A stretch of 64,000 nt of DNA from Sthenelais limicola (GCA_942159475.1 OW804097.1:36902298-36966297), one strand, 5' to 3'. Positions 23,252-34,555 are shown, counted from the stretch's first letter. Numbers and translations are program-made. Notes: generated by a model from the letters alone, not told the origin.

Positions 23252-25100
23252 ATCTCCACCTCCTGAGCAACGTAACACATGTAACTCATTCCGGTTTCTA
23301 CTAAATCCTTGATAACCTTCTAATCCACCGTATTTTGTTGTACAAAAGCCAAACTAAAAGTCATATATCGTTTGCGAGATTGGTGCAGATGCCTCTGTAG
23401 TTTATAATCGAGAGATAGGTAGCCTTGTGTTAAAATAAACAAAACAGATGCGTTAAATGGTTATATCGTGGCTATTTTCGCTCCAACTTCAAAGTGTCCA
23501 AGTATAAGGGGATTATGGCAGCAGTGTCATGGTAATTGCTGTTGGATCATGTAGAATTCCCTGTAAAGCTTATACAGTGTTGGCATAATCTTGTACATGA
23601 AGACATTCCAGTCTCTGAGGGGGTTGAGCAGATTAACTGGCATGTCACTAGTTGTTCATAGAGCCATGAGATTAATCTTCATTTACATTCTGTTGAACTT
23701 CACTGCAATACTTCCTATTGCCTTTAGTGCAATGTACATGTGCTTATGGTAGAAATCCTTTTGAAAGTGCATCCTTCACCAAAATAATAAAAATAAATCA
23801 TACAATGCACTGCAGTCTGATAATTATATATTAGAGGATAGAGGATGCACTGGAAAAAAATCGCGTTTACACTTTGAGTATCTGCGTCGGAAATCTGGTG
23901 TATCCGCACTCCACACTGTGTGAGTATCTGCGTGTATCTCCAATTGAGTTTGTGTATCTGCGTGTATACAAAGTGCAGTGGTGTATCTGCACTTGTGAGT
24001 ATCCTCATGTATCCTCAAACGAGTGGTGTATGTCCATCTATCCACAGTGTAGCGGAATAATTACTACACAAACATCCAGGCTGGGGTGGGCTTATATTTG
24101 GGATGCATGGAGGTAACCATCCATGCTAGTGTCACAACTAATGCATATCCAAGGTTATCCTAAGGAGTACTGTGTATTTGATTCTTTTACTACAGCTAGT
24201 GAGAGATTAATTATTTACATGTATGTGGGCAGTGGTCCAACGTTTGTGCGGCTGTCCCCCGTGGAGAGGAGGGAGAGAGGAGTGGGGTGGGAGGAGAGAG
24301 GTATCTACCCGGCTGAAATAAACAGGAATTATAACAATGAACTTTACTATTCACAGTAGGTCTAACCATTGAAGAAACATTTATCTAATTTAATTCCTGT
24401 GATATATAGAAGTACCAACTTCATAATAAGATTAGTTGCCTACTTTGAGAAAGACTTACAGTTACAAACCAAATACTTATTTGTTGGCAGGGAGAAAGGG
24501 AGGGGAGAAATGGTAGAGAGAAAGGAGGGAGAATATTTGCAAGAGAAATAACAAATACTGTAAACGTATTTACTTTTGCACAGATAAACTGACCCTTGAA
24601 CCTTGCCACTCCAGAACCGCTTCCCACAGTTTCCCCCAGTTTCCCCTTTCCCCATATACCTTGTCGTCCCACCTGCCTTTCACACACAGACATCTTTCCT
24701 CATGTATGTATATATTTGCTCCACATTAAGCACGCCTCATATTTCAAAAATCATTCAAAAATGATTCAAAAATCATGTGAAGGTCGACGAAAATTGGATG
24801 ATATAAATATGTATGTGTTTTGATTGCTCCTGTCGTACAGGATTTACATAATGCAAAGAGAATGGCATATTGTATGTGATGTCAAAAATCAGTGGTAATA
24901 TGAAACAAATCTCTTTTATCATAAGCGAATGAAATCTGTTTGATGTTCTTAATTATTGGGCCTATAAAAAAAAAGAGTTGTGACTTGTTGTCACGTAAAT
25001 GGTAAAGTTTGTCATGAAATGTAATAGTTCGTCATGAAATTCTGTATCGAGTATAACTTTTGTAACCTAACTGAAATGATATGTGTTAAATTAAATATGT

Positions 25101-25142
25101 ATCTCCTACAAAAGGTATATATGTATACCTTTTGTAGGAGAT
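25101..25142. repeat. perfect 42-bp hairpin
   Basis: Arms ATCTCCTACAAAAGGTATA (25101-25119) and its exact complement (25124-25142) with a 4-nt loop. It lies in the middle of the CACTA-like element. Confidence 0.92.
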
Positions 25143-25607
25143 GAGACCTACCACATTGTGGAAATCTTCCTAATAAATTTTTTAAAAAAAAAATCTGTTA
25201 GTGGCCGCAAAGAATACATAGTTTTCACCCATCTCTCACACCATGAATAATGTAGGTATATGAAAACAATTCAAATCAAATGCAAGCTTAAACTCTTCTC
25301 TTTCCGATAATCTGTGGGTTTATGCAATTTGATGATGTTTTAATGCCACAAAAAGCGGTATTTTTTTCCGCAACGATTGGGTTTATCAATACGGATCTGG
25401 TACTGATCTCTCTTGCGATTACAGAGGGAATTCTTTTGTTATTGTGTAACATAGACATTTCAACTCTGCAAGGACTTTATTATTATAAGTAAGAAATACA
25501 TGATTTGTGCATTTAGTTCATATCTAATCTATTTCATATGGTAAGATATCAAGCATCTATAATACCCCACTACCAATGATTGCGAAAACAGGCCGAAAAA
25601 TAAAATT

Positions 25608-26013
25608 GTGATGTGTTTCAGGAAAATGAGTCATAAGTCGCAAAATTGATATTTTTCAAAGCATTTTTTTTCACAAGATCACATTATTGGAATGTTCTGA
25701 TATTTAGAGAGTGTGTCACTTATAGGTATATCGATCGATGTACCAAATTTTAGGAAAATCCATGTAATATATCCTTTGGTTTTAAAGGTCCACATATGGA
25801 CTAAATTTAATTACTTTACTGTTTATTGACCCAAGAAATATTGGAAACTTTTTTTTTCAAAGATGAAAATATCAAACTTGAAATCTAGAATTAATTATTA
25901 GATTATAAGACTGTTAACTACAATTGGAATCGGCCTGATCTCATTTTTTCAAATGTAATGGTATCTCCAAATCTATTTTTTGCGACTTATGACTCATTTT
26001 CCTGAAACACATC
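25608..26013 (+). mobile_element. MITE family B, full length, nested in CACTA-like element
   Basis: The best-preserved copy: starts TGATGTGTTTCAGGAAAATG and ends with its inverted complement CATTTTCCTGAAACACATCA, so the terminal repeats extend at least 30 bp. It must have inserted after the CACTA-like element arrived. Confidence 0.92.
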
Positions 26014-26878
26014 ACTAATAGTAGTTACAGTTATAGGCCTATATAATATACTCATACAATTGTTTCATATACCAACAATAAGCAACATGGCTGTATAGCT
26101 TATAGGCTGCACTACTCAAATCTGCAAAGATTATTTTATTAGTATACATATGTCCGGCTATGTAATACAATTTCGATTTTGGAAAAAATCTTGGATAGTT
26201 TTTGAGATACAGTGTCTGTGCGATGATCAAGAGAAAAGGTGGAAACATTAAGTCTATAATAATGTAACCTTCGCCGATATGAGTGGACATGTGTAGCTAT
26301 GAATTAGTCATTGTGTTTTGAATGGCTTCCCTACCATTATATGGGTAGTCTATAGCTAAACTATCAACCCTATACCTTGCTACTATGTAGGCTATGCTTG
26401 AATAGCCAAACCAGAAAGACAAACCAACTTCATACATCCAAATCCAGCATGGACAGTTTGTGTTTATTCAGTAATAGGATTAGTTTTGACCCAATTACTT
26501 CACTGGGTTTTGCTGACTTACACCAGCGTCTGTACCACAAACTTTTGGCTTTAGTCACGGCTCACTGAACACGTGTAGCTGCAGTGGGAGACTGGAGATA
26601 CACGGGGATACTCCCACTGCAGATACACGGGAATACTCACTACTGCAGATACACGGGGATACTCACTAGTGCAGATACTCATGGTGTAAACGCGATTTTT
26701 TTTCCAGTGATGTCAATAAATTTACCAATTTACCTGCACAATATTAACAAATGAACGACAACCATTTATAATATAGCAAATGCAACGACCATAAAATTGA
26801 GAAAATGGGGCAGCAGGGAAGAAATTATGCATCGTAATGATGTAGTCATATTGCATAGTGAGGGCTGGTATAGGCTAG

Positions 26879-26972
26879 GCAGTCCTTATTGTACACAAGA
26901 GATGCATTGATCATACATAAGGACTTTAACTGACCCTTGCTTTTGGTAAGATATATTTACTGTGGGAGTATA
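26879..26972 (+). repeat. 94-bp direct repeat, copy 1
   Basis: GCAGTCCTTATTGTACACAA ... TACTGTGGGAGTA, almost identical to 27341-27434. The two copies bracket a truncated MITE and about 190 bp of other sequence. Confidence 0.92.
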
Positions 26973-26973
26973 A

Positions 26974-27150
26974 GGGTCAGATTTTCAGAAAATGTACAAT
27001 TCGTCCTCACCAATTCTCTCAAATAACCAACATTTAACACAGAAACTGGCTTCAAAATGCAGCTTAACATAACAGAACTGATACTTTAAATCAATGCGAT
27101 ACCAAATATACTCAGATCGATATACCCGGTATACTTCATTTTTCAGCCTT
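26974..27150 (-). mobile_element. MITE family A, truncated reverse copy
   Basis: GGGTCAGATTTTCAGAAAAT left end with good interior up to TTTCAGCC; the right end is missing. Confidence 0.88.
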
Positions 27151-27340
27151 TTTTTAAAATTTTATTTACACTTGGTTTCCAACTCCCCTTTTCGGGGTTA
27201 GTTCTATTAGGCCAAGTTGACGAGATGTATTTTACAGTCGGTGAATTCTGTGTCCAGTTGTTAAAGATTACTATACAATTATAATGAGTTATTCTATGTT
27301 AGATTTTTTCAATATCTCAAGTCTTAGAGTTAAGAAAAAT

Positions 27341-27434
27341 GGCAGTCCTTATTGTACACAAGAGATGCATTGATCATACATAATTACTTTAACTGACCCT
27401 TGCTTTTGGTAAGAAATATTTATTGTGGGAGTAA
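27341..27434 (+). repeat. 94-bp direct repeat, copy 2
   Basis: Second copy of the 26879 repeat, with a few substitutions (for example TAATTACTTTAAC for TAAGGACTTTAAC). Confidence 0.92.
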
Positions 27435-27562
27435 AAATAGCTTTGTGCGCACAGCAAAATCCTCCTTTAAAAACTCCCGTATCAGGATGGTATACAATTG
27501 ATACAATACCCAATAAGACACTGACAGATGAAGGTTTTGTCGTTGTTGTTTATTTATTCTCG

Positions 27563-27605
27563 ACCATACATGTTTCGGAGATTGGTTGTCTCCTTCCTCA
27601 GTGGT
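27563..27605 (-). ncRNA. hammerhead-ribozyme-like motif (Penelope-like type)
   Basis: On the minus strand the sequence reads ACCA-CTGAGGA-A-GGAGA-CAACCAA-TCTCC-GAAAC-AT-GTA-TGGT. It contains the conserved core CUGANGA and GAAA, a 5-bp stem II (GGAGA/UCUCC) with a 7-nt loop, and a minimal stem III (A-U, C-G). The candidate cleavage triplet is GUA, and a 4-bp stem I pairs ACCA with UGGU. Hammerheads with a very short stem III are known from the terminal repeats of Penelope-like retroelements. The A+T-rich tail and absence of a nearby reverse transcriptase suggest an isolated relic. Stem I is short, so activity is uncertain. Confidence 0.5.
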
Positions 27606-28002
27606 GAAACTCCCTTATTAGCTGATAAGCAAGCAACGTGGCACGCAAGGTACATTTTGAGTAGGGCGTTCTCATGAGACTGTGACCAGTTGAAATATAT
27701 TGTAGAGTCTTTGGGCAAAAATGAGTTTTTATTAGAAACTTCACTGTTCCTAATTGGACCCCCGATGTGTTCTTGTTGACGGTCAAGGGAGGAGAGTCCC
27801 ATCAGGGACAATTGATTGTTGATCAGTGTGTATAAAAAGTATGTCACTGCACCTTTTTCCTATGTCTCCTATGGTATGTCCTATATCCCCTACATGAAAA
27901 GCCATGTCTGGCTCCTCTGACACCTATGTCAAGATTTGGTCTTCTTTTCCAATTGATGTCCTCCCTGGTACACTCCTTTTCTACCCATACAAAAGAAAAC
28001 AT

Positions 28003-28240
28003 GGGTCAGATTTTCAGAAAATGTACAATTGGCAGCTGTACACATTTAGTATATTCTGCTAAATTAGGCTGCAATTTGGTCAATATTATGTAAATTCCTA
28101 CATTACATTTGGCATTGCATTGATTCTAGCAATCTGTTTGGTTAGGTTGAACTGTATTTTGAACTTTATTTTGGTCTGAAATTTGGGTTATTGGAGAGGA
28201 TTGGTGAAGATGAATTGTACATTTTCTGAACATCTAACCC
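28003..28240 (+). mobile_element. MITE family A, full-length forward copy
   Basis: TGGGTCAGATTTTCAGAAAA left end, GTACATTTTCTGAACATC then TAACCCA right end. One of the best copies for deriving the family consensus. Confidence 0.93.
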
Positions 28241-28710
28241 ACATGAGCAGTGGCTCAGTGTTACGTAATATTATCCACTACCCCTGAGTGTGGGCCCACC
28301 AGCTATCTTTGTAGTGTAGCAGAGATACATTGTAAAATTGACAAGCATAAATGGTCTAATTTGTGAGTTAAAGTTGTCTCATTCAGCCACACATTCGTCA
28401 CGCCCCTACCGGCCAGAAGGCTACCTACACTTTCTTACCGCCACAACGCTCGTGGATCTCTTATCATTCCAAAGTCCTAAGGTACAGGTGAGGTCCAGGT
28501 CTGACCGTTATCTCAAAGTCGATCACATGGGAAGGGAGGGGAGGGGCTAACCGCCAGGTCAAGGGAGGGGGGAATACTGATTAAAGAGTGGGAGGGAGAG
28601 GGGAGGGGAGATAACGCCGTGACCTGGTCACCACCCAAAGAGATTGGTCAGAGTGGCAGTGGTCACTCTGAGCCTCGTTTTAATATTTTGTCTGTCATTG
28701 TTATCCTGTG

Positions 28711-28850
28711 GCTGATTGGATCTCTAATCTAACCTGTCGATTAATTGGTCCAACGAGACCTAAGCCAATCAGCGCAGGCCCAGTATATTCGTTCTAATCT
28801 GTCTAGTATAAGAATAAAGATCAGAGTTAGTTCGCTCTCTTTTAAGTGAT
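28711..28850 (+). promoter_or_regulatory. possible promoter: CCAAT boxes and TATA-like site
   Basis: Two CCAAT boxes (ATTGG at about 28714, CCAAT at 28765) and a further TTGG (28745) precede a TATA-like AGTATAAGA (28805) and an initiator-like TCAGAGT. No open frame follows, so this may be the promoter part of a decayed LTR rather than of a gene. Confidence 0.3.
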
Positions 28851-29024
28851 CGTACTGATTTGAAGCATACATCTCTGTGTGTTGCATTGATTAATTTCTC
28901 GCCCAACTACTGACCCTGAATTATTACGAAGAATGGCCCGCATTTCTTCAACATAACACATCCAAGACACTCACTAAACACTGCTGCCCACCAGTCTGGT
29001 CACTATAGCAACAAATACTCACAT

Positions 29025-29145
29025 TTCTCTTTCCCTCCCATGTTGTCTTCTCTTCCTTTCTCTTTCTCCCTCTCCCCTCCCGCTCACCCCCCCCCCCTCC
29101 CCCACTCACCCTCCCTCTCCCTCTCACCCTCCTTCTCCCTCCCAG
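29025..29145. repeat. polypyrimidine tract
   Basis: CT-rich low-complexity sequence (CCCTCTCCCCTCCCGC-type). Confidence 0.9.
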
Positions 29146-29185
29146 TCATGTTGGGGTAGGAATACATCATGGTACATTTGGGTGA

Positions 29186-29381
29186 AAAGGAGTGGATATT
29201 TGGAAAAGGAGTGGATATTCGGAAAAGGAAAAAGATATTCCAAAAAGAAAAGGATATTCTAAAAAGGAAAAGTATATTCCTAAAAGGAAAATGATAATCC
29301 GAAAAGGAAAAGGACATTGGCAAAAAGGAAAAGAAAGTTGACAAAAAGGTGTTGGATATTCCAAAAAGAAAAGTCTTGGAT
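29186..29381. repeat. purine-rich minisatellite, about 19-20 bp
   Basis: About ten degenerate units of the type GGATATTCCAAAAAGGAAAA. Open minus-strand frames rich in Phe and Ser (29084-29364) are by-products. Confidence 0.88.
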
Positions 29382-30113
29382 ATTTTTGATTTTTCCTATT
29401 TCTCGTTTATATCGTTTCAGATTGGGGACAAAACATATGCCTAATACTAAGTGGTGATGAATTAATCAGTGATAATGATTCTTATAGTAAATGATCTCAT
29501 GTGTTTACATATAAATGATGTTATAAATTCTAGACCTATATTATAATATCATGGGGTAGCTTTTTATCTATATGTCGAAATCTAGTCCTTTTAGCATATT
29601 ATACCAGAGGCTCGTTTTCATGCTCTGAAGAGGGGGGTGTTTCATAAAAAGATTGTACAACGTAATTTTAAATATAAGAGCATTGTATTTGGGTTTAAGA
29701 TATCGTAAAAGTTTAAAGAAATCTTAAATTTAAGATCGTTTTTAAGAAGTATGTTACTCTTTATAAACTTGTTAATTACAGTCTGAATCGCGTTATTGAA
29801 TGCATGAGATAATGTAGATATATGTATTTCCTCATTTCCTCAGGGATTTTCAATAACATAATAATATTCATGTTGTGGCACTTACGTAATGAATCACACT
29901 ATTTAAGAACATATCCTATATGTGCAAGTATTTTGACGATGTATCTTACATTTAGATATAATTTAAGATATCCTAGCTCTAATTCCTGAGATACCTCTTT
30001 TAGAAAATCGTATGTACATATATCCAGAGACGTGGTATGAAGAGCATTAAGTCAATCAAAGTTGTTGTACTCGAAATTAGTAATGTTGTTATAGGCTATT
30101 ATAGTTTATATCT
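29382..30113. other. unassigned stretch
   Basis: A+T-rich. GTGTTTCATAAAAAGATTG (29638) and ACTCTTTATAAACTTG (29756) could be the degenerate ends of a small inverted-repeat element, but the match is weak. Confidence 0.35.
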
Positions 30114-30250
30114 GGGTCAGATTTTCAGAAAATGTACAATTGGCAGCTGTAGCCTACACATTTAGTAAATTGATCAAATTGCAGCCTAATCTAGCAGAAT
30201 TTACTAAATGTATAGAGCTGCCAATTGTACATCTTCTGAAAATCTTACCC
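30114..30250. mobile_element. MITE family A fold-back derivative
   Basis: Only 137 bp, made of two left ends of family A facing each other. GGGTCAGATTTTCAG...GGCAGCTG..ACATTTAGTAAATT is followed by the inverted complement of the same end (GATCAAATTGCAGCCTAAT ... CTGCCAATTGTACATC). The normal right half (GGTTATTTGAGAGG) is absent. Confidence 0.85.
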
Positions 30251-30634
30251 TGTTGCGTTGATTCATTCTCGCCGATCTGCCGCACTAGTTTGACCTTGAA
30301 GATAGACCAAGTAATCTTCGATATGATTTGTTTAAATATGTTATGCATGTATGTTTACATTATAGTTGCAAAATTAAACTTTTAGCACATGAAGTCTCAT
30401 AAATCTGGGCTAATTGTTTCTGGAGAAGTAGAGTTTTAACATAATTATCGCTCCACCCACTCGCAATATTCTGGGATGTGCACATGTAGGATGAAATACA
30501 TGTCCCCATTGCAATCAGCTTATTTCCTGGAACACGTGACATACGCCCTCTAATCTTTACTCCAATGTTGATGAGATCAAAACGCTTTGCCAGTAATTGA
30601 AATTGCTGCCACCAAGATGACTTCATCAGTAGGA

Positions 30635-31008
30635 TCCCGAGTGACACGGCACCTGCCGTCCGATGCGGGAAAGGTGCGAGAATATTACCGTCTACTGCCC
30701 AGATGTACGGGGGTCGCACCAGGATGGTAGTCTTCAGCTTTAACACCTACAGCTAGCCTAGTGTGCCCGGCGGCTGCGCCAGCTTTTTTGTACAGCCGTA
30801 CTAAATGTTTTCGCGCGAGGGGGCTGTATTAAGTGTATGCTTTTCTGACATTACATTTAGGTCTAGTGCGTCGGCGGCCGTATTTCGGTGGCACGTCCCT
30901 CGTACAGCCTTGGAATACACTCCTAGTAGGCCCTACATAAGCCACGCGACCACACAATGGTCTATTACAATAGATCTCTTTATTTATAGCTCACAGGAAT
31001 ACACATAA
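30635..31008. repeat. dispersed repeat D, copy 1
   Basis: GC-richer sequence beginning CCCGAGTGACACGGCACCTG. It matches 34638-34890 through GATGCGGGAAAGGTGC and GTACGGG..TCGCAC and again near GAATACACATA. A retrotransposon tail interrupts its right side at about 31009. Nature unknown. Confidence 0.8.
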
Positions 31009-32222
31009 GATAAGATAAGATAAGAACTACTTTATTCATCAAATTGGTATAAATTACACGATAAACAGGTATACAGACATCTAGATTACCTCCAGTTCTC
31101 CCTGACGTTACCTTTAGGCCTAAAACTTTGTTTTTACATGACTTTTAGCTAATCTAGTGTACATTTAAGTGACAGTGGTACAACAGTTAAAATGTTAAAA
31201 TATAAGACATATTAGTAAGAAGGAGCAGAGAAGTATTAAATACTTTCCCTTTTTCAAGTCGATATTTATAATACCAGTACAGGTATATACCCAGTACTCA
31301 GTTTAGCAAGTTGCGTCGTCGTCCCAGATTTATGTTGGGAGTGATATAAACATTTTGTCAGATGAAACATCTAGGTGTACTTCTAGAGTCGTACATAAAC
31401 AATTCAGATAAAAGAGGTCTTTATACAGTGCCTCATTCTTACGCATCAATTAATATCAGTGAAGGTATACAATTTGTTTACTCAGCTAAGACAAGCTGCG
31501 TAGTGGTCTCAGAGAACATACTGAGAATGACATTTACGTTTTGTCCAATGGAATGTCTAGGTGTACTCCTAGAGACTGAAAGTGGTTTACATTTTTAAAT
31601 TTATAAACAATTCATAAATCTTTACAAATCCCAAAAGGTTATCACAGGGGTATAGTTTACAGTGTTCGTTCCAAGTGTGTTCGAACTTCTTTTGGAGTGC
31701 TTAATTCATGGACTATGGTGGGGAGTGCGTTCCACCCTGTCCTGGCTCTATAGATGAAACTATTTTTATATACAGAGGTTTTTGGAATGAGTACTTTAAG
31801 ATTCCTTCTGTTTTTGGCATGACTTCTTGTGTTCAGGCCTCTGTTATCTTGATTTTTTGATTTTTGTGAGAGGTAGAAGGCACTCTCCATTAAATGGATT
31901 TCAGACCTCTGGCTGCATGTTAAAATCTGTAATTCTTTATAGGCGTTGTCCACATTTGTTCTTTTGTGGACACCCATAACGAATCTAATGCATGAATTTA
32001 GTTGAGTATGTATCTTTTCTAATAGTTTTTTGGAGGCGGATCTGTAGAATACATCACCATAGTCCATGATTGGCAAGATCAACATTTTTATGATGGTGGT
32101 CTTTAACTTTTTACTGAGAATTGTGTTTGTCTTTCTAAGAAGACTCACTTTACTTATTTTGCCCAAAGCATATCATGAATTTGATTGGCGAAGAAATCCC
32201 ATAAACATAAGTAGCACTGCTA
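31009..32222 (-). mobile_element. 5'-truncated non-LTR retrotransposon
   Basis: On the minus strand the element encodes the end of a reverse-transcriptase ORF, then a 3' UTR, and finishes with a short (TTATC)n tail at 31009-31026. Copy 2 of repeat D reads ACACATACCTCTAATAATGA without interruption. Here ACACATA lies at one edge and TACATACCTCTAATATGGA at the other, so the LINE split repeat D. CR1/L2-like elements commonly end in short tandem repeats rather than poly(A). Confidence 0.75.
31657..32220 (-). pseudogene. reverse transcriptase C-terminal fragment
   Basis: The 169-codon frame reads as the thumb and C-terminal tail of a non-LTR reverse transcriptase: KTTIIKMLILPIMDYGDVFY (the typical P-x-x-x-Y-G region), IHTQLNSCIRFVMGV, and the tail FIYRARTGWNALP. 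Upstream, another frame gives WDFFANQIHDMLWAK, so a frameshift lies near 32165. The catalytic YADD region is missing because the copy is 5'-truncated. Non-functional relic. Confidence 0.82.
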
Positions 32223-32367
32223 CATACCTCTAATATGGAGTCAACAAGTTTGTAGCACACATGTAATAATGCCATTAGGCTATGTAAATGGTTGTGAGAA
32301 TAAATCTGATACTTAATTAAGAAAGATATGAGGGAAACTACTGTTATATCAATAAACAGGTATGTAG

Positions 32368-32515
32368 GACGATCCCACCTCTCTCCCCACACTTCCCCCT
32401 CCAGCTATTTTTCTCTCCCAACCCCATCTCCGATTTCCAACCCCCTCTCCCTCCCCTCTTCCTCATGCTCCCCGTCCCACTTTTTCTCCCTCCCCTCTCT
32501 CCCTTCCCCTACATT
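32368..32515. repeat. polypyrimidine repeat related to 9011
   Basis: GTAGGACGATCCCACCTCTC then TCCCCACACTTCCCCCTCC, matching the 9011 and 10026 units without their CTAGCAAAATACCC start. Confidence 0.75.
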
Positions 32516-33141
32516 GTTGTTGTTGTTGAAACGTTTATTTATCTTAATAAGTGATACTGTTGGTGGGTCTAAACTCCCACATAGGGAGTGTTTCAAGCCC
32601 TACCGGACACAGTGTTTTATAAATCGATCAACACAGTTCTATTCTGAACAATGTTTAATTATTCTGGATCTTGCAGCACATATGGGTGTTGAGTTGATAT
32701 GATCATAATAACTATCACTTCTCCCACAGATTTAATTCAACCTTTTATCATTCCCACCATGTTTTACATCTGAAATTAAATGACTACTCCCTCTGCTCAA
32801 AAATCGCCAACGATTATATATAAATATGTATCATTTCATAACTATCCCATGCAAATATGCGTAATGATTACGCGCGGCGGTAACGCATGCCTGCTACTAG
32901 TGAGATCCAAATGATGCATATGGTTCCTTATTTCCTCAGCTTTCTGTAGATATAAAGAGTGTGCATTTAAAAGAATATTTAATATGATAGAGTATTTACC
33001 AAAGATAATCATTTATTTCTTTTGCTGGAGAATAATAAGGTATCGCATGGCCGAACATGCTCCTGGTGAGGTTACACAGGATTGTGGTACTTTATGATAC
33101 AATGCATGGTACTTCTTTCATAGGCTCCGTATTGTGCGATT
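32516..33141. other. unassigned stretch
   Basis: A short TTG microsatellite (about 32515-32528) and A+T-rich sequence. Nothing else seen. Confidence 0.4.
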
Positions 33142-33441
33142 TGTTCTCACCAGGTGGCTGCACCAGGTCACTGCATTGCATTATAATTTCTTATTTCTTA
33201 TAAAGATAAATCTACTGCTAATACACTAATGTAGCATTTATACACTATTTATATTGTCCAACAAATACTTATAAATATCATAAGTCATATTCTTCTAGAG
33301 TTTATATGTATAATGTATATATGTATGATGTTGGGAATCGACCTGATCAAACCACCCATATAACTGTACATATGATTGTGGCTAGTCAGCTGGGAGGGTC
33401 TAAACTCATCAACCATCAAAATGATTCATACACAGAGGTCT
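33142..33441 (+). repeat. dispersed repeat C, copy 2
   Basis: Second copy of the 18815 repeat, same orientation, with small indels. Begins at TCACCAGGTGGCTGC. Confidence 0.88.
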
Positions 33442-33727
33442 GTGAATATGCAGGGCCAGTGCTAATGATAAATGATGAATAAAAAGATGCAACCTATGCT
33501 GTTGTACCGTTAACATCTATCTGGGCTGTAGATGTTCAATCTAAAGTTGCCTTCAGTTTGCTACTCTGACTGAACATACCTGGCAAACAACTCTTCATGG
33601 GAATGGTAGAGCAGTAAATTTATACTAACAATTTTCATAATAATATTTAGCAAATATTTAAGTTGAACCCAAGTAATCTGAGCCCCACTCACAATACCCT
33701 ACCTGCCATAGGCATACTAAAATATGC

Positions 33728-33835
33728 AGCCAGATGTGCAACCAAAGTGCAGCCGAATGTGCAACCAAAGTGCAACCAAAGTGCAGCCGAGCCAAAGTGC
33801 AGCCAAAGTGCAGCCGGATGTGCAAGGCTGGCTTA
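33728..33835. repeat. short tandem repeat GTGCARCCAAA
   Basis: About eight degenerate units of GTGCAACCAAA / GTGCAGCCGAA. Cys-rich frames on both strands here are repeat artefacts. Confidence 0.85.
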
Positions 33836-34555
33836 CACTGGCTGCACTTTTCCCTGAATCCGGATGTAGTCCGTGGCCATGCAAGGGCTGCGCATCCTAA
33901 GTGCATCCGCACAACCTGGGATGTCAGACATCAAAATTAATGGAGGATTTCTATCAACCCTCATTTTAACCTAAAGTCAGGGAAATGCACAAGGATAATT
34001 GGCATATTCAAGCTGTTTTAAACTGTTTCTGCAGGAGATACCGTGTATGATGCTCTGATATAGATCAATTAAAGGCCAATACATATTTAAACAGTCCGTT
34101 GAAAAAACGCATACTTGTAAAACTTAAGACAAATAAAGTAGTTTTAATTCAATTCAATTTAATTAATTACTTTTAGTTCTATGGGTACTTCATTTGATTG
34201 TTTCGCAAATAAATGATATTGTGTTTTCTTGATCAATTCGACATCTGGGCCTTTATCACACTTTATCATTATGAACGGGAGGACGGAAACGGCTTTAAAC
34301 TGTTTTTGTTTCTAAATGTGGGAGTTATATGGTATAGTAATAGAGGATTTGCATGTCTCACTGCGCATGTATGTTACAGTGCATGCTGGGACGGATTCAG
34401 TTCAAGTCCGACATACAGATATATGGCAACATTTTTATCAAAAATTGCAAGAATGTTTTAAAGAAATATCAGAGCTTGTAAAAATAATCTATGAAAACCA
34501 AATGCATCATTGGAAATATGAAGTCTTGTGTTATGGACACATGTATGACACATAT
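33836..34555. other. unassigned stretch
   Basis: A+T-rich, short ATTCA run at 34147. Nothing recognised. Confidence 0.4.

Larger units (their letters stand above)
23848..26709. mobile_element. CACTA-like (EnSpm) non-autonomous transposon
   Basis: A 2862-bp element. The left end starts CACTGGAAAAAAATCGCG and the right end is its inverted complement, TTTTTTCCAGTG. Shared inverted sequence continues through CGCGTTTACAC and into GAGTATCTGC. The 3-bp target duplication ATG flanks both sides (23845-23847 and 26710-26712). Both ends carry arrays of short repeats: GTGTATCTGCGTGTATC-type at 23872-24035 and their inverted form (GATACACGGGGATACTC) at 26600-26690. CACTG/CACTA ends, subterminal repeats and 3-bp duplications are typical of EnSpm/CACTA elements. 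No transposase is visible. A 42-bp perfect hairpin (25101) and a family B MITE (25608) lie inside. Confidence 0.8.

Noticed and set aside
27554..27847. 97-codon minus-strand frame ahead of the ribozyme-like motif as a Penelope protein
   Set aside because: No reverse-transcriptase or GIY-YIG motif is visible, and two frames are equally open.
30360..30746. 128-codon minus-strand frame
   Set aside because: A part of it is repeat D, which is repeated elsewhere without this frame; no motif is recognised.
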